Shown one piece after another: positions 54,183 through 63,482 of a stretch of 64,000 bases of DNA. The notes under the pieces are model-generated. The model saw only the letters and a list, made by a program, of their open reading frames with translations. It was not told the origin of the DNA and made no database searches. The stretch lies in assembly GCF_902832845.1 (NCBI RefSeq), contig NZ_CADFDB010000018.1, positions 1 through 64,000 on the forward strand, given 5' to 3'. The DNA is from Burkholderia metallica (GTDB lineage: Bacteria; Pseudomonadota; Gammaproteobacteria; Burkholderiales; Burkholderiaceae). Numbering within the stretch: the stretch's first letter is position 1; every line of letters begins with the position of its first letter. The translations under genes and the position numbers were made by a program.

Positions 54183-54431
54183 TCAGCGCTTCGACCACAG
54201 TGCGCCGATGACGAAACTCACCGCCGCAACGGTCGCCAGCGTCGCAATCGGATTGCTTGCGGCAACGTCGCGCACCTGCTCGAGCGCCTCGCCATAGGTT
54301 TGCTGAACCGCGCCGGCCACCTGACGCGCTTTTCCCTCGAACTGCATGTCGGCACTGCCCGTGGCGTCCCCTACCGCTTCCTGCGCCTTGCCCGCCAGCT
54401 TCTGTACCGTGCCTTCCGTCTTTTCGAACAT
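54183..54431 (-). CDS. CsbD/DUF883-like stress protein
   Basis: An 82-residue protein. Residues 1-45 follow the CsbD pattern (GTVQKLAGKAQEAVGD, then FEGKARQVAGAVQQ). The C-terminus is a short membrane anchor (LATVAAVSFVIGALWSKR) like that of ElaB/YqjD. It therefore looks like a CsbD domain with a YqjD-type anchor. GAGGTCG lies before ATG 54431. Confidence 0.85.
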   Translation of the reverse strand: MFEKTEGTVQKLAGKAQEAVGDATGSADMQFEGKARQVAGAVQQTYGEALEQVRDVAASNPIATLATVAAVSFVIGALWSKR

Positions 54432-55026
54432 GATCGACCTCGTCGTTCAATCGGGTTGCCTGACTATCGGGACAACGATGGATCACATTCGTGAAGCCGT
54501 TCGATATCCCGGGACTCAGTGTAGAGAGGCCGCGCGTTGCGCGTCATGTTCAAATGCACCGGGACGGGTAGTGCATTTGAGGGGGGCGGTGACGAATCGC
54601 ACGCGGGATCGCGTCGGGGCAGGGGGCGCGGTGGCTGTCGAAGTGCCGACGAGTGGGCAACGAAGCAACGCACGATTGCACATGCGCGCTGCTTGCAAGG
54701 ATGCGCGGCGAACGAATTTACGACGTCCGCCGGATACTTTATCGCTTTATATCGCTTGGGATAACCGGCTCGCAAGAACAGAATTTTCGCTGCCGGAACG
54801 CCGGGCCATGCGTGTCGCATGGCCCGGCGTTCGCTTCATGGGTGGTCGATCGCAAATGCCCATGCGACGCGGCGCGCCTGATCAATACGGCGGACATTGC
54901 CGTCCGCCGTGCACGGATATCGTGCTGCTCGCGTTCGCGGTGTGTTTCACAGCGCGAACGACCTGACGACGCCGTTCTGCGGCATCGACGACGTCGCGCG
55001 CGAGTTCGGTCTGACGCCCGAACAGG
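54432..55026. other. 595-bp intergenic region with two strong inverted repeats
   Basis: No gene is supported. AACGCCGGGCCATGCG (54797-54812) and its exact complement (54816-54831) form a perfect 16-bp stem with a 3-base loop. ACGGCGGAC (54887-54895) pairs with GTCCGCCGT (54902-54910). Neither is followed by a T-tract. They lie beyond the end of the leftward MFS gene and could end its transcript or protect the mRNA. Confidence 0.65.
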
Positions 55027-56421
55027 TTAGCCCACCTGCGTGCCATGCTCCTCCGCAAGCAACCGTCGATAATGAGGCAGCGCACCGAACAGCAGCCACG
55101 CGGCGAGCGCCGCCGCGATCGTGCAGATGATGCCGATCGAATTGCCGACCATCTTCGGATTGCCAAATACGCGATCGGTGAAGAGCGCAATCAGCGTCGG
55201 CCCGAGCCCGAAGCCGATCAACTGCGCGAAGAACGAGTAGAGTGCGCCGACGGTGCCACGCATGCGGCTGGGCGCGACGAGTTGCAGCGCCGCGGCCATG
55301 CACCCGGTCGGCAAGGTGAAGAAAAACACGGTTCCGGCAGCCGCAGTCAGCGTCCCCGTCGCGCCGGGTGCGAACGGAATGCTCGCGCAGCAGAGCAGCA
55401 TCGGGATCATCGCGAACGCAGCCGTGCGCAACGGTGCGTCCTCGTAGCCGCGCTTTTCGAACCGGCGCACGACCCAGGGCCCTGCCAGCGCGCCGGCAAT
55501 CCCGCAGCAGACCACCAGCGCGCCGAAACGAAACCCGACGAGCGCCGCGGGCATGCCGTGCGAACGGATCAGGTACGTTGGCATCCATGCGGGCATGCCG
55601 AGCACGACGATCGCGAGCATACCGACGCCGAGCAGGATGCGCGCATAGAATCCGCGTCGCGCCCACAGGAACTGAATGGATTCCCGGGTCGAGAACTGCC
55701 GATCGTCCGCACTCCCGCTGACGACCTTGCTGCGCATGGGCTCGCGTACCGTCAGCCATACCAGCAACGCGAACAGCATGCCAGGCAGCCCGATCAGCAC
55801 GAACGCGAGCTGCCAGGTTTCAAACCCGGCGAGCATAGGAAACTGCTGATGGACGTCGCGGGCAAACGAGATGACAAGGCCGCCGGCGACGAGCGACAGT
55901 CCGCCGCCAAGCATCGGCCCGAGAATGAACACGCTCATCGCGCGCGGCATCCGCTTCGCCGAAAAGCAGTCCGCAATCATCGACAACGCGACCGGAAACA
56001 CGCACGCCTCGCTGGCGCCGACGCCGAAGCGCGCGAGGAACAGCCCCTGGAACGTCGTGGCCTTGCCGCACAGGGCCGTGAAGATACACCACAGGCAAAT
56101 GCCGACCAGCAGAATGTTGCGCCGGTTGGTCACGTCGACCAGCCGGCCGAAAAGCGGCGATGCGATCAGGTACGCGGAGATGAACGCGATGCCCTGCACG
56201 AGGCTGAGTTGCGTATCGGAAATGGCGAGCGAATGCCGGATCGGGTCGACGAGCAGGTTGAGGAGCTGGCGGTCGATATACGCGAGCGAATATGCCAGCG
56301 TGATGATAGCCAGGATGTACCACGACCTGAGACTGTCGTGGACGACCCTCGACGAGGATCGTCCCGCTAGCGCGTCATCCAGGCCGCCAACGGGCGGGAT
56401 TTCATTCATGGCATTCCTCAT
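55027..56421 (-). CDS. MFS transporter (anion/carboxylate type)
   Basis: A 464-residue major facilitator protein with about 12 membrane segments. YIDRQLLNLLVDPI near residue 40 and GRLVDVTNRRNIL near 90 are like the spinster/anion-cation symporter groups that import carboxylates. It stands upstream of a relic oxygenase and next to the CoA-dependent cluster, so uptake of an organic acid is likely. Start ATG 56421 or 56409; both have weak ribosome sites. A perfect palindrome lies about 145 bp upstream. Confidence 0.85.
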   Translation of the reverse strand: MRNAMNEIPPVGGLDDALAGRSSSRVVHDSLRSWYILAIITLAYSLAYIDRQLLNLLVDPIRHSLAISDTQLSLVQGIAFISAYLIASPLFGRLVDVTNRRNILLVGICLWCIFTALCGKATTFQGLFLARFGVGASEACVFPVALSMIADCFSAKRMPRAMSVFILGPMLGGGLSLVAGGLVISFARDVHQQFPMLAGFETWQLAFVLIGLPGMLFALLVWLTVREPMRSKVVSGSADDRQFSTRESIQFLWARRGFYARILLGVGMLAIVVLGMPAWMPTYLIRSHGMPAALVGFRFGALVVCCGIAGALAGPWVVRRFEKRGYEDAPLRTAAFAMIPMLLCCASIPFAPGATGTLTAAAGTVFFFTLPTGCMAAALQLVAPSRMRGTVGALYSFFAQLIGFGLGPTLIALFTDRVFGNPKMVGNSIGIICTIAAALAAWLLFGALPHYRRLLAEEHGTQVG

Positions 56422-56565
56422 CTTGTCTCCGATGCGATCGTCTGATTCGTGTGAAGGGGGATGTCGAGACGGCATGTCGCTTGCGCGTCACGCCGATCAC
56501 TCGCATCCGGACGGCCTGGGTCGTCGGTCGACGCATTGGCGATTTCGCCGCCACGCGTTCGATAA

Positions 56566-56589
56566 CCAAACTATCGTTAGGTAGTTTGG
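56566..56589. promoter_or_regulatory. perfect palindrome upstream of the MFS gene
   Basis: CCAAACTA (56566-56573) and TAGTTTGG (56582-56589) are exact complements around an 8-base centre. The size suits a TetR/IclR-type operator. No regulator gene adjoins it; it may belong to a lost or distant regulator. Confidence 0.55.
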
Positions 56590-56734
56590 CGCGGCATGAA
56601 GTGATGTGCCATGAGTGTTATCCATTAAGCGTGGCTGCCATGAACCGTGAACTGCCACGCGGCTTCCACGCCCTGTGCCGAGGCACGGCGCACTCGATGT
56701 CCTGCGTGCTCGTTGCCGACCCGCGACGTTGTGC

Positions 56735-57070
56735 AGGCCAATCCGCTGACCGAGCATCGCGGCGTGAATCCCGGACGGCATTCGGACTGGCCGCAGGACG
56801 TGAACGGGTTCTTCCCTGGCACCCGCAGATCTCGGCGAACCCGTTCTGGACGCACGCGTTCGGGCCGACATCGGCCAACACGACGATCCGGGAGGCGCGC
56901 TTCTACAACAAGAAGCCGAAGAGCGTGCGGAAGCGCATGCAACTCGAGCACTTCACGTCGCATATCTCCGACGGAGTGCTCGAGGATCTCGGCAACATCG
57001 AATCGATGCGGGCCGGCATGGAGACGGGCGCGCGCGGGCCGGTTGGCGCGCGATGCGGGCAACGAAGCGA
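56735..57070 (+). pseudogene. relic of a Rieske ring-hydroxylating oxygenase large subunit (C-terminal part)
   Basis: Two frames must be joined. First QANPLTEHRGVNPGRHSDW near 56737-56795, then, shifted, REARFYNKKPKSVRKRMQLE, HISDGVLEDLGNIESMRAGM and ETGARG (about 56890-57040). VLEDLxNIExMxxGMETGA matches the C-terminal catalytic-domain helix of these oxygenases. There is no start, Rieske centre or iron-ligand region. The rest of 56422-57126 has no gene. Confidence 0.6.
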
Positions 57071-57126
57071 GCGCGCACCGGCCGTCGTGGCGACGGCGGT
57101 GCGCGTGACGAGGCGACCGGTTCCGG

Positions 57127-58308
57127 TCAGACGATCTTGCGCGAGCGCAAATCGGCCACCGTGCGCGCATCGAGCCCGATGCCGGCGAGGATTTCATCCG
57201 TGTGCTCGCCGGTCAGCGGCGGCCGCATACGAATTTCCGGCGGCGTGCGCGACAGCGAAACCGGCGTCGCGAAGATCGGCACCGGTTTCGGCGCGCCGGG
57301 ATAGTCCATCCAGCGGATCACGTCGGCGGCCTTGATGGTCTCGTCCTCCAGTGCCTGGCGCGGCGAGTTGACGGGGCTGGCCGGGATGCGCGCCTGCTCC
57401 AGCGCGGCGAGCGCCTCGGCCAGCGTCTTGTCCGCGCACCATGCGCTCATGAGTTCGCTCAGGAGCGCGCCGTTCTCGCCGCGTCGCGTATCGTCGGCGA
57501 AGCGTGGATCGTCGAGCAGTTCGGGGCGGCCTACGAGCTGCGTCCAGCGTTTGAACATCGGGCGGCCGATGACCTGCGTAATGAACCAGCCGTCCGTCGC
57601 CTTGAAGATGTCGGACGGCGCGTAGCCCGATGCGCGGTTCAGCGTGGCCTGGCGATCCAGCCCGAGCAGCGCTTCCTCGATCAGCGCGCCGCTGGCCATG
57701 TTCAGGCCCGTGCATAGCAGCGACGCGCTGACTTCCTGGCCCATGCCGCTGCGCTGGCGTTCATAGAGCGCGAGCATCACGCCGAGCGCACATGAAAACG
57801 CCGTGGCGAAGTCCACCACCGGCACCATGGCCTTTTGCGGCCGGTCGGGCGTACCCGCGATGTACACCGCGCCGCTCAGCGCCTGGCCGACGCCGTCGAA
57901 GCCCACGCGGTCGCGCACGGCCTCGCTGTTGCCGAACGCGTTCGACGCGACGAGGATGACGTCGGGCTTGATCGCGCGCAGGCTGTCGTAGTCTAGCCCG
58001 AGGCTCTTGAGCGTGCGGGGCGGCATGTTGGCGATCACCACGTCGGCGTCGGCGACCAGCTTGCGCACGATGTCGCGCCCCTCGGGGCTGTCGAGATCGA
58101 GCGTCATCGAGCGCTTGTTGCGGTTGACCTGCAGGAACAGCGCGCCTTCGCCGTGTTCGGTCACGGGCACGATGAAGCGGTCCTCGCCGCCGCCGACGCG
58201 GTCGACGCGGATGACGTCTGCGCCATAGTCGGCGAGCAGCGCCGAACAGAACGGCCCGGCGATGAAGCGTCCGAAATCGAGGACCTTGATGCCTTCGAGT
58301 ACTTTCAT
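57127..58308 (-). CDS. CaiB/BaiF-type CoA-transferase
   Basis: A 393-residue family III CoA-transferase. It begins MKVLEGIKVLDFGRFIAGP and has LADYGADVIRVDRVGGGEDR, NRNKRSMTLDLDSPEGRDIV and VIANMPPRTLKSLGLDY. The likely catalytic Asp is in the VPVVDFATAFSCALG block. It would move CoA from an acyl-CoA donor to a carboxylic acid. It lies 18 bp after the acyl-CoA synthetase at the end of a leftward catabolic operon. Confidence 0.9.
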   Translation of the reverse strand: MKVLEGIKVLDFGRFIAGPFCSALLADYGADVIRVDRVGGGEDRFIVPVTEHGEGALFLQVNRNKRSMTLDLDSPEGRDIVRKLVADADVVIANMPPRTLKSLGLDYDSLRAIKPDVILVASNAFGNSEAVRDRVGFDGVGQALSGAVYIAGTPDRPQKAMVPVVDFATAFSCALGVMLALYERQRSGMGQEVSASLLCTGLNMASGALIEEALLGLDRQATLNRASGYAPSDIFKATDGWFITQVIGRPMFKRWTQLVGRPELLDDPRFADDTRRGENGALLSELMSAWCADKTLAEALAALEQARIPASPVNSPRQALEDETIKAADVIRWMDYPGAPKPVPIFATPVSLSRTPPEIRMRPPLTGEHTDEILAGIGLDARTVADLRSRKIV

Positions 58309-58326
58309 GTTTCGTTCACGGTTGAG

Positions 58327-60279
58327 TCAGGCGGAGGTCGCGGCCGCGCGCACTTCGTCGAGCGCGCCCGGGTTGTCGAGCGACGACAGGTCGCCCGGCG
58401 GCTGCCCGCAGTACACGCTGCGGATCACGCGCCGCATGATCTTCGAGCTGCGCGTCTTGGGCAGCTGCGCGACCACGTGCACGTGGCCGGGCCGGAACGG
58501 GCGGCCCAAGCGCTTGTCGACGTGGCCGGAAACGAGGGTTTCCAGTTCGGCGGCCGCGATAGCCGTGCCGGGCTTGGGCACGACGAAGACCACCAGTTTC
58601 TGGCCCTTGTCGGCATCCGCCACGCCGATCGCGGCCGCTTCGGCCACGTCATGCAGCTCCAGCACGACTTCCTCGACCTCGGCCGGCCCGAGCCGCTTGC
58701 CGGCGACCTTCAGCGTGTCGTCGGAGCGGCCCATCATGAAGTAGTTGCCGTCGGGCGTGCGCAGCGCGAGGTCGCCATGCACCCAGATACCCGGAATGGT
58801 CTGCCAGTAGGTTTCCAGGTAGCGTTCGTCGTCGCGCCAGAACGATTGCGTCATGCCGACGAACGGCGCACGGATCGCCAGTTCGCCGACTTCGCCGGTC
58901 ACGCTTTGGCCGTCGGCGTTCACGACGTCGGCGGCTACGCCGGGCGAGACGGTATTGAAGCCGCTCGGCGGAATCGGCCGGATCGGGACGCTCGCGAGCA
59001 GCGCGCCCGACGCTTCGGTGCCGCCCGTGTAGTTGATGACGGGCGCCGTGCCGTCGCCGAAGCGCTGCAGGAACCAGTTGAAATGCTCGGGCGCGATGCC
59101 TTCGCCCGCCGTGATCAGCAGCCGCACGGTGGAACGGTCGCCCGCGAGCGCGAGTGCCTCGTGGCTCGCCATCCCGCGGATCAGCGTCGGCGCCGAGCCG
59201 AAGTGCGTGACGCGGTGACGTTCGACCACACGCGACATGCGCGACCAGTCGGGGTAATCGGGCGCGCCGTCGTAGCACACGAGCGTCGCGCCGCGCAGCA
59301 GCGCGCAGCCGAGCACCAGCGTGCCGGCGATCCAGCCCATGTCCGCCGGCCAGCAGTAGACGTCGCCGGGATGCACGTCGAAGTGAATCAGCGAATCGTG
59401 CGCAATCTTGATCGGGAAGCTGCCGTGCGTATGCACGACGCCCTTGGGCTTGCCCGTGGTGCCCGACGTATAGATCACCATGAACGGCGTATCGGGCGTG
59501 ACCGACACGGCGGCGCTGCGTTGTTCCGGTGCGGCGGCCGCGGTCTCCTGCCAGTCGAGGTCGCGCGCGTCCTGCGCGGTGTCGCCTTCGCCGCGCTTCC
59601 AGATCACGTGTTCGAGCAGCGGCAACTGGCGCCACGCGTCGCGCAGCGCGCCTTGCACGTCCACGCGCTTGGTGCGGCGCGAGAAGCCGGTGGAGGCAAT
59701 CACCATCCGCGCTTCGGCGGCGGAGAGGCGGGCGACGATCGCGTCGACGCCGAAGCCGCTGAACAGTGGCACGACCAGCGCGCCGAGGTGCACGATCGCC
59801 AGCAGCGAGACGGTGGCCTCGACGCCGTTTTCCATCAGCAGGCCGATGCGGTCGCCCTGCCTGACGCCGTGACGCGCGAGCCCCGCGGCGAAATCCTGCA
59901 CGCGCTGCTCCAGTTCCGCGAAGGTCAGCGTACCGACGCTGCCGTCCTCGCGTTCGGCCACCACGGCCTTTTGCTGCGCGGTGGCGGGATGCCGTGCCCA
60001 CGCGTAGATCGTGTTGACCCAGTTGAGCCTGCCGCCGGGGAACCAGCTCGGAAACTGCGCGCCGCGCGACAGGTCGACATAGCCGGTCGGCGGCACGTCC
60101 CATGCGATCGCGCATTCGCGCATCACGGTGTCCCAGTAGCGTTCGGGTTCGGCGATCGATACGCGCATCAGCTCGTCATACGACGGCACGTCCAGCGCAC
60201 GCATCAGCTTCACGATGCCGGCGTTCTGCAGCTCTCGCTGGCCCGGTTGCCAGGTCTGGCCGGATTCAGGGTGGCTCAT
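58327..60279 (-). CDS. acyl-CoA synthetase (AMP-forming, acetyl-CoA synthetase-like)
   Basis: A 650-residue adenylate-forming ligase. The P-loop is YTSGTTGKPKGVVHTH near residue 280; the YTGGTEASG block near 405, HGDLALRTPDGNYFMMGRSDD near 515 and the C-terminal TRSSKIMRR with the catalytic lysine follow. The N-terminal extension (WFPGGRLNWVNTIY) is of the acetyl/acetoacetyl-CoA synthetase type, so a short or medium carboxylate is a possible substrate. It starts 15 bp after the thiolase stop. Confidence 0.9.
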   Translation of the reverse strand: MSHPESGQTWQPGQRELQNAGIVKLMRALDVPSYDELMRVSIAEPERYWDTVMRECAIAWDVPPTGYVDLSRGAQFPSWFPGGRLNWVNTIYAWARHPATAQQKAVVAEREDGSVGTLTFAELEQRVQDFAAGLARHGVRQGDRIGLLMENGVEATVSLLAIVHLGALVVPLFSGFGVDAIVARLSAAEARMVIASTGFSRRTKRVDVQGALRDAWRQLPLLEHVIWKRGEGDTAQDARDLDWQETAAAAPEQRSAAVSVTPDTPFMVIYTSGTTGKPKGVVHTHGSFPIKIAHDSLIHFDVHPGDVYCWPADMGWIAGTLVLGCALLRGATLVCYDGAPDYPDWSRMSRVVERHRVTHFGSAPTLIRGMASHEALALAGDRSTVRLLITAGEGIAPEHFNWFLQRFGDGTAPVINYTGGTEASGALLASVPIRPIPPSGFNTVSPGVAADVVNADGQSVTGEVGELAIRAPFVGMTQSFWRDDERYLETYWQTIPGIWVHGDLALRTPDGNYFMMGRSDDTLKVAGKRLGPAEVEEVVLELHDVAEAAAIGVADADKGQKLVVFVVPKPGTAIAAAELETLVSGHVDKRLGRPFRPGHVHVVAQLPKTRSSKIMRRVIRSVYCGQPPGDLSSLDNPGALDEVRAAATSA

Positions 60280-60294
60280 GGTTAGTCTCCTGCC

Positions 60295-61500
60295 TTATGC
60301 GCGTTCGACGATCATCGCGATGCCCTGGCCGCCGCCGATGCACATCGTTTCCAGGCCGTAGCGGGCCTGGCGACGCTGCATTTCATGCAGCAGCGTGGTC
60401 ATGATGCGCCCGCCCGTCGCGCCCACCGGGTGGCCCAGCGAAATGCCCGAGCCGTTCACGTTGAGCCTGTCTTCCAGCGCCGCCATCGAGCTGCCCCAGC
60501 CTTTCACGCAGGCCAGCGCCTGGCACGCGAACGCTTCGTTCAGTTCGATCAGGTCCATCTGGTCGAACGTGAGGCCGGTGCGCGTCAGCACCTTCTGCAC
60601 CGCCGGCACGGGGCCGATGCCCATGCGCGCCGGGTCGCAGCCGGCGGCCGCCCAGCCGACCAGCCAGCCGATCGGCGTGAGGCCCAGCTCGTCGAGCTTG
60701 TCCTCGGCGACGATCAGGCATGCGGCCGCGGCATCGTTCTGCTGGCACGCGTTGCCGGCCGTGACGACGCCGTCCTTCATGATCGTGCGCAGCTTCGCGA
60801 GGCTGTCCGGCGTGGTGTCGCCGCGTACGCCTTCGTCCTGCCTGACGATCAGCGCATCGCCTTTGCGCTGCGGCACGGCGACGGGGACGATCTCCGCGTC
60901 GAAATGGCCGGCCTGCTGCGCGGCGGCGGCGCGCTGGTGGCTGCGGGCGGCGAAGCGGTCGGACGCTTCGCGCGTGATGTCGTATTCGCGCGCCAGCGTC
61001 TCGGCGGTTTCGATCATGCCGCTGATGCGGCCGAAACGGCTTTCCGGCTGCGAGCGCTCGCGGCCGCGGTCGAGCCGGTCGTGCATCGTGACCGAGCCCG
61101 CGCGCTTGCCCCAGCGCATGTCGGTCGTATAGAACTCGACGTTGCTCATGCTTTCGACACCGCCGGCCATTACCACGTCGGCCGCGCCGGTCTGCACCAT
61201 CATCGCCGCGGTGGCCAGCGCCTGCACGCCGCCGCCGCAGCGGCGATCGAGCTGCATGCCGGCCACTTCGATCGGGAAGCCGGCCTGCAGCGCGACCCAG
61301 CGCCCGGTGCACGGCGTCTCGCCGCTCGCGTAGCTTTGCGCGAACACGACGTCGTCGATGCGCGCGGGGTCGAGCCCGGTGCGCTCCACGACCGCACGCG
61401 CGACGGTGGCGCCGAGTTCCTCGACGGGAACGCCCTTCAACGTTCCGCCGAATGCGCCCACCGGAGTGCGCAGCGGGGCGACGATGGCTGCTCGTTTCAT
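60295..61500 (-). CDS. acetyl-CoA acetyltransferase (thiolase)
   Basis: A 401-residue thiolase. The nucleophile is the Cys in DRRCGGGVQAL near residue 90, with GHPVGATGG and [10 protein letters not shown] supplying the His and second Cys. It is clearly different from BktB earlier in the window (RRCGGG against RLCGSG). ATG 61500 gives MKRAAIVAPLRTPVG, the standard N-terminus; the frame is open further upstream but without family similarity. Confidence 0.92.
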   Translation of the reverse strand: MKRAAIVAPLRTPVGAFGGTLKGVPVEELGATVARAVVERTGLDPARIDDVVFAQSYASGETPCTGRWVALQAGFPIEVAGMQLDRRCGGGVQALATAAMMVQTGAADVVMAGGVESMSNVEFYTTDMRWGKRAGSVTMHDRLDRGRERSQPESRFGRISGMIETAETLAREYDITREASDRFAARSHQRAAAAQQAGHFDAEIVPVAVPQRKGDALIVRQDEGVRGDTTPDSLAKLRTIMKDGVVTAGNACQQNDAAAACLIVAEDKLDELGLTPIGWLVGWAAAGCDPARMGIGPVPAVQKVLTRTGLTFDQMDLIELNEAFACQALACVKGWGSSMAALEDRLNVNGSGISLGHPVGATGGRIMTTLLHEMQRRQARYGLETMCIGGGQGIAMIVERA

Positions 61501-61591
61501 TTGAATTGCCTCTTGAATGTCATGAATGTTCCGCCGCCATCGCGTGTCTGTCACGCGCTGGCTGCCAGGGCCGTGGTCCGCCGTCGTGCGA

Positions 61592-62341
61592 TCAGCCGTA
61601 GCGACCGCCCGTGACGTGCAGCACTTCGCCGCTGATGAAGCCGGCGCGCTCGCTGGCGAGGAACGCCACCGCGTCGGCGATGTCGTCCGGGCGGCCGACG
61701 CGCTTGATCGGTTGGGCCGCCACCGCGCGCTCCTTGATCGTTTCGTAGGTCGGCAGCGCCTGCACCATTTCCGTTTCCATGAAGCCGGGCGCCACGCAGT
61801 TCGCGGTGATGCCGTAGCGGCCTTCTTCCATCGACAGCGCCTTGGCCATGCCGATCAGGCCGGCCTTCGCGGCCGAGTAGTTGGCCTGCGTCGGGTTGCC
61901 CAGGTGCGCGCGCGAGCTGATGTTGATCAGGCGGCCCCAACCTTGCTCGATGAAGTGCGGCATGACGGCCCGCGCGGCCAGGAACGCGCCCTTGAGCATC
62001 ACGTTCATCACGAAATCCCAGTCGTCCGCGCTCATCTTCACGAGGTACTTGTCGCGCGGCGCGCCGGCGTTGTTCACCAGGATGTGCACGCCGCCGAAAT
62101 GCGCGACGGTTTCGTCGACGAGACGCTGTACGTCGGCTTCCTTGGTGATGTCGCCCACGATGCAGTGCGCGGCCAGCCCTTCGTCCCGCAGCGCCTTCGC
62201 GGTGGCCTGCGCCAGTTCCGCGTTGATGTCGGTGATGACGACGCTCGCGCCTTCCTGCGCGAGCCGGCGCGCCGTGGCGGCGCCCAGGCCGCGCGCCGAG
62301 CCGGTGACGATGGCAACCTTGCCGGTCAAACCCAGATCCAT
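61592..62341 (-). CDS. short-chain dehydrogenase/reductase (FabG-like)
   Basis: A 249-residue NAD(P)-dependent SDR. The cofactor motif is TGSARGLG (residues 13-20), NNAG lies near 90, and the catalytic YxxxK is in NYSAAKAGLIG near 153-157. It probably oxidises a 3-hydroxyacyl-CoA made by the neighbouring hydratase, delivering the substrate of the thiolase. CAGGAGACACAC provides the ribosome site. Confidence 0.92.
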   Translation of the reverse strand: MDLGLTGKVAIVTGSARGLGAATARRLAQEGASVVITDINAELAQATAKALRDEGLAAHCIVGDITKEADVQRLVDETVAHFGGVHILVNNAGAPRDKYLVKMSADDWDFVMNVMLKGAFLAARAVMPHFIEQGWGRLINISSRAHLGNPTQANYSAAKAGLIGMAKALSMEEGRYGITANCVAPGFMETEMVQALPTYETIKERAVAAQPIKRVGRPDDIADAVAFLASERAGFISGEVLHVTGGRYG

Positions 62342-62366
62342 GTGTGTCTCCTGAAGAATTGCGTGT

Positions 62367-63242
62367 TCAGCGCAGGTCGACCCGCGCGTTGGTCAATACC
62401 ACCACGTTGCGCTCCACGGCCGTGACGCGCAGCGAAACCGTCTTGTCGCGTACCCACATTTCGGTGCGCAGCGTGTCGCCGGGCCACGCCGGCGCGGTGA
62501 AGCGCACGCGCATGCCTGCGAAGCGCGTGTCGTCGTAGGCCAGCACCGTGCGCAGCACCGCGTGCGCGGCGACGCCCATCAGCGCCATGCCGTGCAGGAT
62601 GGGGCGCGGAAAACCGGCCGCCGATGCCACCGCGGGATCGGCGTGCAACGGATTCAGGTCGCCGCTCAGGCGATAGATCAGCGCCAGCTGCGCGGGCGTG
62701 GTCAGCTCGCAGACGTGATCGGGCTCGCCCTCCGGCATCGCATGGGGCACCGGCAGCGGGCCGGTGCTGCCGCCTTCGCCGAAACCGCCGTCGCCGCGCA
62801 ACAGGCTCAGCTGCACGACGGTCGCGAGCAGGTGGCCCGCGTCGGCGTCGGCGATGTCGCGCGTCTGCTGCAGAAACGCGCCCTTGTTCTCGCCTTTGTC
62901 CCACAGGCCGGTGATGCGCGTCGTGCCCGTGACGCGGCCGCTGGCCGGCAGCGGCGCGTGAATCCTGATTTCCTGCTCCGCGTGCAGGATCTTTTGCCAG
63001 GTGATACCCGTATCCGCGTCGCGCGCCCAGAAGCCCGGGTACGCCAGCACGTTCGCCATGGTCGGCAGCGCGCGCAGCGATGCACCGTCCCGGCCTTCGT
63101 AGATGTAACGCAACTGCCCGGCGTCGAGCGGATCGGCGCCGAGGCCGAGGCCGAGCGCGTAGAGCTGGGTGTCGCGCAGCGAGTACGCATGCTCGATGAG
63201 CGGGAACGGGCGGGACAGCAGGCGATCGGGCTGGAGCGGCAT
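62367..63242 (-). CDS. MaoC-type enoyl-CoA hydratase 2
   Basis: A 291-residue double hot-dog protein. The hydratase-2 motif is RLSGDLNPLHADP near residues 196-208, followed by AGFPRPILHGMALMG. The N-terminal half (SLRDTQLYALGLGLG) is the inactive hot-dog repeat seen in multifunctional-enzyme-2-type hydratases. It would hydrate trans-2-enoyl-CoA to the (R)-3-hydroxyacyl-CoA. First gene of the leftward operon, 25 bp from the SDR. Confidence 0.92.
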   Translation of the reverse strand: MPLQPDRLLSRPFPLIEHAYSLRDTQLYALGLGLGADPLDAGQLRYIYEGRDGASLRALPTMANVLAYPGFWARDADTGITWQKILHAEQEIRIHAPLPASGRVTGTTRITGLWDKGENKGAFLQQTRDIADADAGHLLATVVQLSLLRGDGGFGEGGSTGPLPVPHAMPEGEPDHVCELTTPAQLALIYRLSGDLNPLHADPAVASAAGFPRPILHGMALMGVAAHAVLRTVLAYDDTRFAGMRVRFTAPAWPGDTLRTEMWVRDKTVSLRVTAVERNVVVLTNARVDLR

Positions 63243-63482
63243 GGCGAACGTGACGGCAGTGGATTCGAGCTCCTACGATGGAACCGCCGGGTGAGCCGGT
63301 CAACGGATCGGCGAACATTGTTCCGTACCTTGGCAGGCGAGCGGGACGCGGCCGCCGCCGGGCCAATACCGGCTTCGTCGGCACGATTTCATCCTCCGGA
63401 ACGTTTTCGTCCGGGCGATTGTTTCGCGTGGGTCGCGGGCGCAGGATCTCGTCGTTTTCTCCACCTTTTCAGGCGTACCGAC
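63243..63482. other. divergent promoter region of the CoA cluster
   Basis: This 240-bp gap separates the leftward hydratase-to-CoA-transferase operon from the rightward acyl-CoA dehydrogenase. No gene and no clear operator is visible. It must hold the promoters for both directions. Confidence 0.5.

Noticed and set aside
58153-60285. A 710-codon frame on the + strand opposite the acyl-CoA synthetase
   Set aside because: It is the antisense shadow of a gene with clear AMP-binding motifs; its product is Arg/Ala-rich with no domain, as is usual in GC-rich DNA.
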